Shown here: in pieces, positions 6,986 to 9,350 of the stretch
Layout: the number at the start of each line of letters is the position of its first letter
How positions within the stretch are numbered: position 1 is the first letter of the stretch
The notes under the pieces: model-generated
Told to the model about the DNA's origin: nothing
Database searches by the model: none
What the model saw: the letters and a program-made list of their open reading frames with translations, nothing else
From: an uncultured Prevotella sp.
GTDB taxonomy: Bacteria > Bacteroidota > Bacteroidia > Bacteroidales > Bacteroidaceae
DNA length: 9,350 bases
Reading direction: 5' to 3'
Assembly (NCBI GenBank): GCA_937916075.1
Contig: CALGHW010000196.1
Span: forward strand, 1 to 9,350
Program-made: the position numbers and the translations under genes

Positions 6986-9350
6986 GCGACAAGCCATCCG
7001 GCCGGCAGACCGCTCTCACTGACAATCCGACGGAAGGTATGGAAGGCCGGGGCGGCGCCATCGGGACTGACCACAAAGAGATAACGGTACTGCGGACCAC
7101 GCCGCATCTTCTCCACCAACCGACAGGCCAAACGTTCGGCCTGGGCCGGCGTGATACAGGAGAAGAATTCCGAGAACAGAAAGACTGACAAGGCAGATTC
7201 ACTACCAAGCCCAGTCCAATATTCGGAAGGTATCTCAGAGAACGACGCATAGGTACTCAGATTCTGACAGCAGTCAGCCGCCTCCATCATCCGGCGGGCC
7301 ATCAGCCGCATCTCGGCCGACGCGTCAATGCCCACATAGTTGATAGACAAGAGGGAGCCAAAGGCTGCGGCAAAGGACACACCCGCCGTGGCCGGACCAC
7401 ACCCACAGTCAACCACACAGACCTTATCACCACAAGCATGCGCGTCCGCCAGAATACGCTCACGGTGAGCCTCCAGCAATCTCCGCATCCGTCCGGCATA
7501 AAGGGGCATCAGGTAATGACAGTAGAGCAATACCTGCTCCAACAAATCCACCTTCCGGAATCGGCCATGCTCAAACAGGATGCGCACCTTGCCAAAAGAG
7601 CCGCGGCCATAACCTATCAGGTCGAGATTGACCTCACGGGGACGACCCAATATCCGCCGGGGCCACTCCGTCCGTTTGTCCTGTCGGAGCAAGGAAGTCA
7701 CCCACTGCTCAAACGCCTGGGCCACCCCACTGCTGAACACCGCCCGACAGTCGGGCATGGACTCCTCGTCCAGGACGCTCCGCTCCGGCACCTCAAACCG
7801 TCCAGCCTCAACGTCATCCAGCGACACATCAAAATAGCCCTGCTGCCCCTTCACGTAAGCTATCAACTTATAGAATGTGACATCGCGGCTCAACAAAGCT
7901 GCATTACCCACGAGCACCAGATTCCTCCGGGCACGAGTCATGGCCACGTTCAACTTGCGGTCTACAACCGACCCATCAGTCTCATCCACATACTCATTGC
8001 TGGTCAAGAAGCCGAGCTGATAATACCGTTTCACCGTAAATCCATACACAATCATGTCGCGCTGGCTACCCTGATAACGCTCCACAGTGTCAATCGTGAT
8101 GTCCTGAAGCACCGCTATCCCACAGGCGGCCACCGCACTGCGCACGGTGGCGATTTGGTTGCGATAGGGCACAATGACACCCACCGACTGTCGGGCATCA
8201 AAGGCATCACCTAGACGGTCGTACTCCGCCTTGACCAAGGCCGCTATCAACCGGGCCTCGACCCTGTTGACCTTGTCGGACTCCTCCGGACAGCCGTCGG
8301 CCCGGCACGACAGGAAGGCCACACGCCTGCTGACGAGCAAGTCCTCCAGACCGTTGCGCCCCGGACCGACGACCGGAGTGGCCTCCCGCTGGTGGGCAAG
8401 CGGCACAGACCGGAGCGCATTCTGATAGAAGGCGTAATTGGGGAAGCGGGCAATGTCGGGATGCATACGTCCCTGCCGGGTGAGCATATGGCAGCAGCGC
8501 TCGTCGAGCTGTCCATCGCAGTAGCCATAGAGATGAAGCAACCGCTCGAAAAGCGACAGCCTACAGTCTTTCAATCCTATCTTCCGCAACGCCTCCTCCT
8601 TGACCTGCGACTCTTCAGCCGTCTGTTGCACCACGGCGGGCAACTGCTTCTCATCACCTATCAGCACAAACTTGCGGATGGCGTCTTCCTCGCCATGACG
8701 GGCGGACAGCAGACCAATGATATGCGGTTCGAGTATCTGCGACGCCTCGTCCACAATAGCCAAGTCAAACTGCTTGAGCTGAAACAGGTCGATATGGGAA
8801 CAGAGCGAAGTGGTAGTGCCACAGAACACCCGTGTGCGATGAATCATCTGCCGGATTTCCGTAACATCACGACACTGGGCCGCCTTGTTGCTAAACAGGT
8901 AGGGGCGGTAACTTTCCTCGCAACTGAACTCATGGCCCAGCCGAATAAAGTCGAGCCGCCCACCGTCTATCTCTACCAGTTTGCTGCATATTTCATCAAC
9001 AGCCCGGTTGGTGTAAGAGAGCAACAGCACAGACGTGTCCGGTTCCAGAAGATACTCTTCCAGCAGGTTGCGCATGCCATAAGAAGTCTTGCCCGTGCCC
9101 GGCGGACCGATGATGAGGTAGAGGTCACGGGCTTGCTTGGCATGGAGCACCAAGTCGTTGAATTCCGCCCGTCCGTCACGGGCATAGTCGCCCCGGAGAC
9201 CCACAGTCTGGTCGGTCTCCGGTTGGCGTTGGCCGAGCAACAGGTCGCGCCGCCGCGGCGTCGCGGAGAGGAAGTCATGCATCGAACGATAGAGGGCCGA
9301 ATAAGACGAATCCATAAAATCATGCTCGATGGCCCACACCGAGTCTAGAT
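6982..9350 (-). CDS. SF1 (UPF1/Dna2-like) helicase fused to a C-terminal methyltransferase-like domain (5' truncated)
   Basis: The frame is open to the window edge, so the N-terminus is missing; the GTG at 9337-9339 is not a convincing start. Of 788 visible residues (numbered from the first full codon, 9348), the first half is a DNA2/NAM7-family helicase core (AAA_11/AAA_12 type): Walker A GPPGTGKT (81-88), Ia LLLSYTNRAVDEI (108-120), Walker B VDEAS (199-203), motif III LIGDEKQLP (229-237), RQGRMHPDI (291-299), IV VIVPYRNQ (391-398), V IDTVERYQGSQ (419-429), VI LNVAMTRARR (466-475). After a linker (about 500-635) comes a Rossmann-like segment with a SAM-loop motif VVDCGCGPATAG (645-656) and acidic YVGIDAS (671-677), then FLFSEFFSC (723-731) and a final beta/alpha stretch. 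No NPPY-type or PCQ motif is present, so it is not a standard DNA base methyltransferase; RNA, protein or an inactive SAM-binding role remain possible. ATP-driven nucleic acid unwinding is the inferred activity. It is convergent with ribH. Confidence 0.87.
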   Translation of the reverse strand, partial: LDSVWAIEHDFMDSSYSALYRSMHDFLSATPRRRDLLLGQRQPETDQTVGLRGDYARDGRAEFNDLVLHAKQARDLYLIIGPPGTGKTSYGMRNLLEEYLLEPDTSVLLLSYTNRAVDEICSKLVEIDGGRLDFIRLGHEFSCEESYRPYLFSNKAAQCRDVTEIRQMIHRTRVFCGTTTSLCSHIDLFQLKQFDLAIVDEASQILEPHIIGLLSARHGEEDAIRKFVLIGDEKQLPAVVQQTAEESQVKEEALRKIGLKDCRLSLFERLLHLYGYCDGQLDERCCHMLTRQGRMHPDIARFPNYAFYQNALRSVPLAHQREATPVVGPGRNGLEDLLVSRRVAFLSCRADGCPEESDKVNRVEARLIAALVKAEYDRLGDAFDARQSVGVIVPYRNQIATVRSAVAACGIAVLQDITIDTVERYQGSQRDMIVYGFTVKRYYQLGFLTSNEYVDETDGSVVDRKLNVAMTRARRNLVLVGNAALLSRDVTFYKLIAYVKGQQGYFDVSLDDVEAGRFEVPERSVLDEESMPDCRAVFSSGVAQAFEQWVTSLLRQDKRTEWPRRILGRPREVNLDLIGYGRGSFGKVRILFEHGRFRKVDLLEQVLLYCHYLMPLYAGRMRRLLEAHRERILADAHACGDKVCVVDCGCGPATAGVSFAAAFGSLLSINYVGIDASAEMRLMARRMMEAADCCQNLSTYASFSEIPSEYWTGLGSESALSVFLFSEFFSCITPAQAERLACRLVEKMRRGPQYRYLFVVSPDGAAPAFHTFRRIVSESGLPAGWLVA

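Noticed and set aside
7438..9348. Long plus-strand open frames opposite the helicase gene (258 and 318 codons)
   Set aside because: They lie antisense to a protein with clear helicase motifs, show no recognisable domain or start context, and are expected by-products of GC-rich codon use.
6982..9350. Helicase gene as part of a multi-gene phage-defence island
   Set aside because: The visible neighbour is a housekeeping ribH operon, and no integrase, transposase, restriction or other defence gene is in view. The far side of the gene is outside the window, so this cannot be supported here.

Overview
The window looks like a chromosomal piece from a Bacteroidales bacterium, most likely Prevotellaceae. 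The signs are two large secreted proteins ending in type IX secretion (Por system) sorting domains, A-rich translation starts without a clear Shine-Dalgarno, a TAnnTTTG promoter element, and a TPR gene joined to ribH. The genes are GC-rich and the spacers AT-rich. Genus cannot be decided from the sequence alone.

Layout: (1) Bases 1-2337, plus strand, hold the 3' part of a gene for a multidomain secreted protein: Ig-like module, adhesin-type jelly roll, Omp28-type thioredoxin-like domain with CPNC, T9SS tail. It is followed by a hairpin terminator. (2) Bases 2440-5439, plus strand, encode a complete 999-residue secreted protein with a signal peptide, serial Ig-like modules (the last two a clear tandem duplication) and a T9SS-type tail. 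A large two-tier hairpin terminator follows. (3) A 292-base AT-rich spacer carries a good Bacteroidetes promoter. (4) Bases 5732-6891, plus strand, form a tight two-gene operon: a membrane-anchored TPR protein and lumazine synthase (ribH), closed by a perfect 13-bp stem terminator. (5) Bases 6982-9350, minus strand and convergent with ribH, hold the 3' part of a gene for a superfamily 1 (UPF1/Dna2-like) helicase fused to a C-terminal class I methyltransferase-like domain. Its N-terminus lies beyond the window.

The first two genes belong together as cell-surface or secreted T9SS cargo, each with its own terminator. The TPR/ribH pair is housekeeping: riboflavin synthesis linked to an inner-membrane TPR protein. 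The most unusual item is the single-chain helicase-methyltransferase. Its helicase motifs look intact and its SAM-binding loop is present, but the catalytic motifs of DNA amino-methyltransferases and cytosine-5 methyltransferases are absent. Its role cannot be settled from this window. No tRNA, rRNA, insertion sequence, CRISPR array or integrase was seen.
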